Of a stretch of DNA of 5,504 nucleotides, positions 5,435 through 5,504 are shown in pieces. The stretch comes from Chryseobacterium gleum (lineage in GTDB: Bacteria > Bacteroidota > Bacteroidia > UBA10329), in contig CAMCFW010000173.1 in NCBI GenBank assembly GCA_945874195.1, positions 1 through 5,504 of the forward strand, in the 5' to 3' direction. The notes under the pieces were generated by a model, which saw only the letters and a program-made list of their open reading frames with translations, made no database searches and had not been told where the DNA came from. How positions within the stretch are numbered: position 1 is the stretch's first letter; the number at the start of each line of letters is the position of its first letter. The translations under genes were made by a program, and so were the position numbers.

Positions 5435-5504
5435 AAGGCCATTCTCAAAAACTCCTCAGTCACCAACTGCCTCAGGGGTCGGAATTTGTATGGAGAGAGG
5501 GGTG
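5419..5504 (-). CDS. Possible C-terminus of a convergent gene, unidentified
   Basis: Of the three minus-strand frames entering from the right edge, two stop within 16 codons and one stays open for 27 codons to a TGA at 5419-5421, overlapping the end of pth by 16 bp. The peptide ends RMAFQPLN and contains PYKFRPLRQL; it is not recognised. An open run this short can arise by chance, so the call is weak. The plus strand of 5435-5504 shows no start, hairpin terminator or RNA gene. Confidence 0.2.
   Translation of the reverse strand, partial: PLSPYKFRPLRQLVTEEFLRMAFQPLN

Noticed and set aside
5474..5504. Second copy of the leuS palindromic repeat at the right edge
   Set aside because: Only the 9-mer CCGACCCCT (minus strand) is shared with 1685-1693 and the opposite arm is missing, so chance is sufficient.
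1..5504. A previously undescribed multi-gene system
   Set aside because: Every substantial coding region is a recognised core gene (leuS, prs, rplY, pth) plus one tRNA, and the intergenic spaces are too short to hide another gene.

Overview
The window is ordinary housekeeping sequence from a member of the Bacteroidota, probably a Flavobacteriales-like lineage, although the genus cannot be told. The evidence is the clade-specific insertions in LeuS, A-rich leaders without a Shine-Dalgarno sequence before leuS and rplY, TAnnTTcG-type -7 elements, and the prs-rplY-pth gene order. No defence system, mobile element with a transposase, CRISPR array or novel gene cassette is visible.

Layout. Positions 1-2963 on the minus strand hold leuS (leucyl-tRNA synthetase). 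It is open from its ATG to the left edge for 987 codons, and only its last few residues lie outside the window. Upstream of it on the same strand are a strong intrinsic terminator (3032-3060) and a tRNA-Leu(CAA) gene (3067-3147), so the enzyme and one of its substrate tRNAs are neighbours. A 134-bp divergent intergenic region (3148-3281) carries promoter-like elements for the tRNA and for prs. On the plus strand, prs (PRPP synthetase), rplY (ribosomal protein L25/CTC) and pth (peptidyl-tRNA hydrolase) follow with gaps of 33 and 2 bp, which suggests one operon. The last 70 bp hold no clear gene, but a minus-strand frame there may be the C-terminus of a convergent gene.

Functionally, most of the window serves translation: leucine charging (LeuS and tRNA-Leu), the ribosomal 5S rRNA-binding protein L25, and rescue of peptidyl-tRNA (Pth). 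Prs supplies PRPP for nucleotide, histidine and tryptophan synthesis.

The unusual content lies inside leuS. The gene carries three stretches that look like later additions tolerated in frame: a five-unit heptamer repeat next to the editing-domain TTRPDT motif, a short perfect palindrome (8-bp arms) just after the editing-domain aspartates, and an enlarged AT-rich leucine-specific insertion of about 142 residues immediately before KMSKS. The insertion is about 40% GC by hand count, against roughly 51-62% in leuS lines sampled either side. The reading frame is intact throughout, so the enzyme is predicted to be functional.
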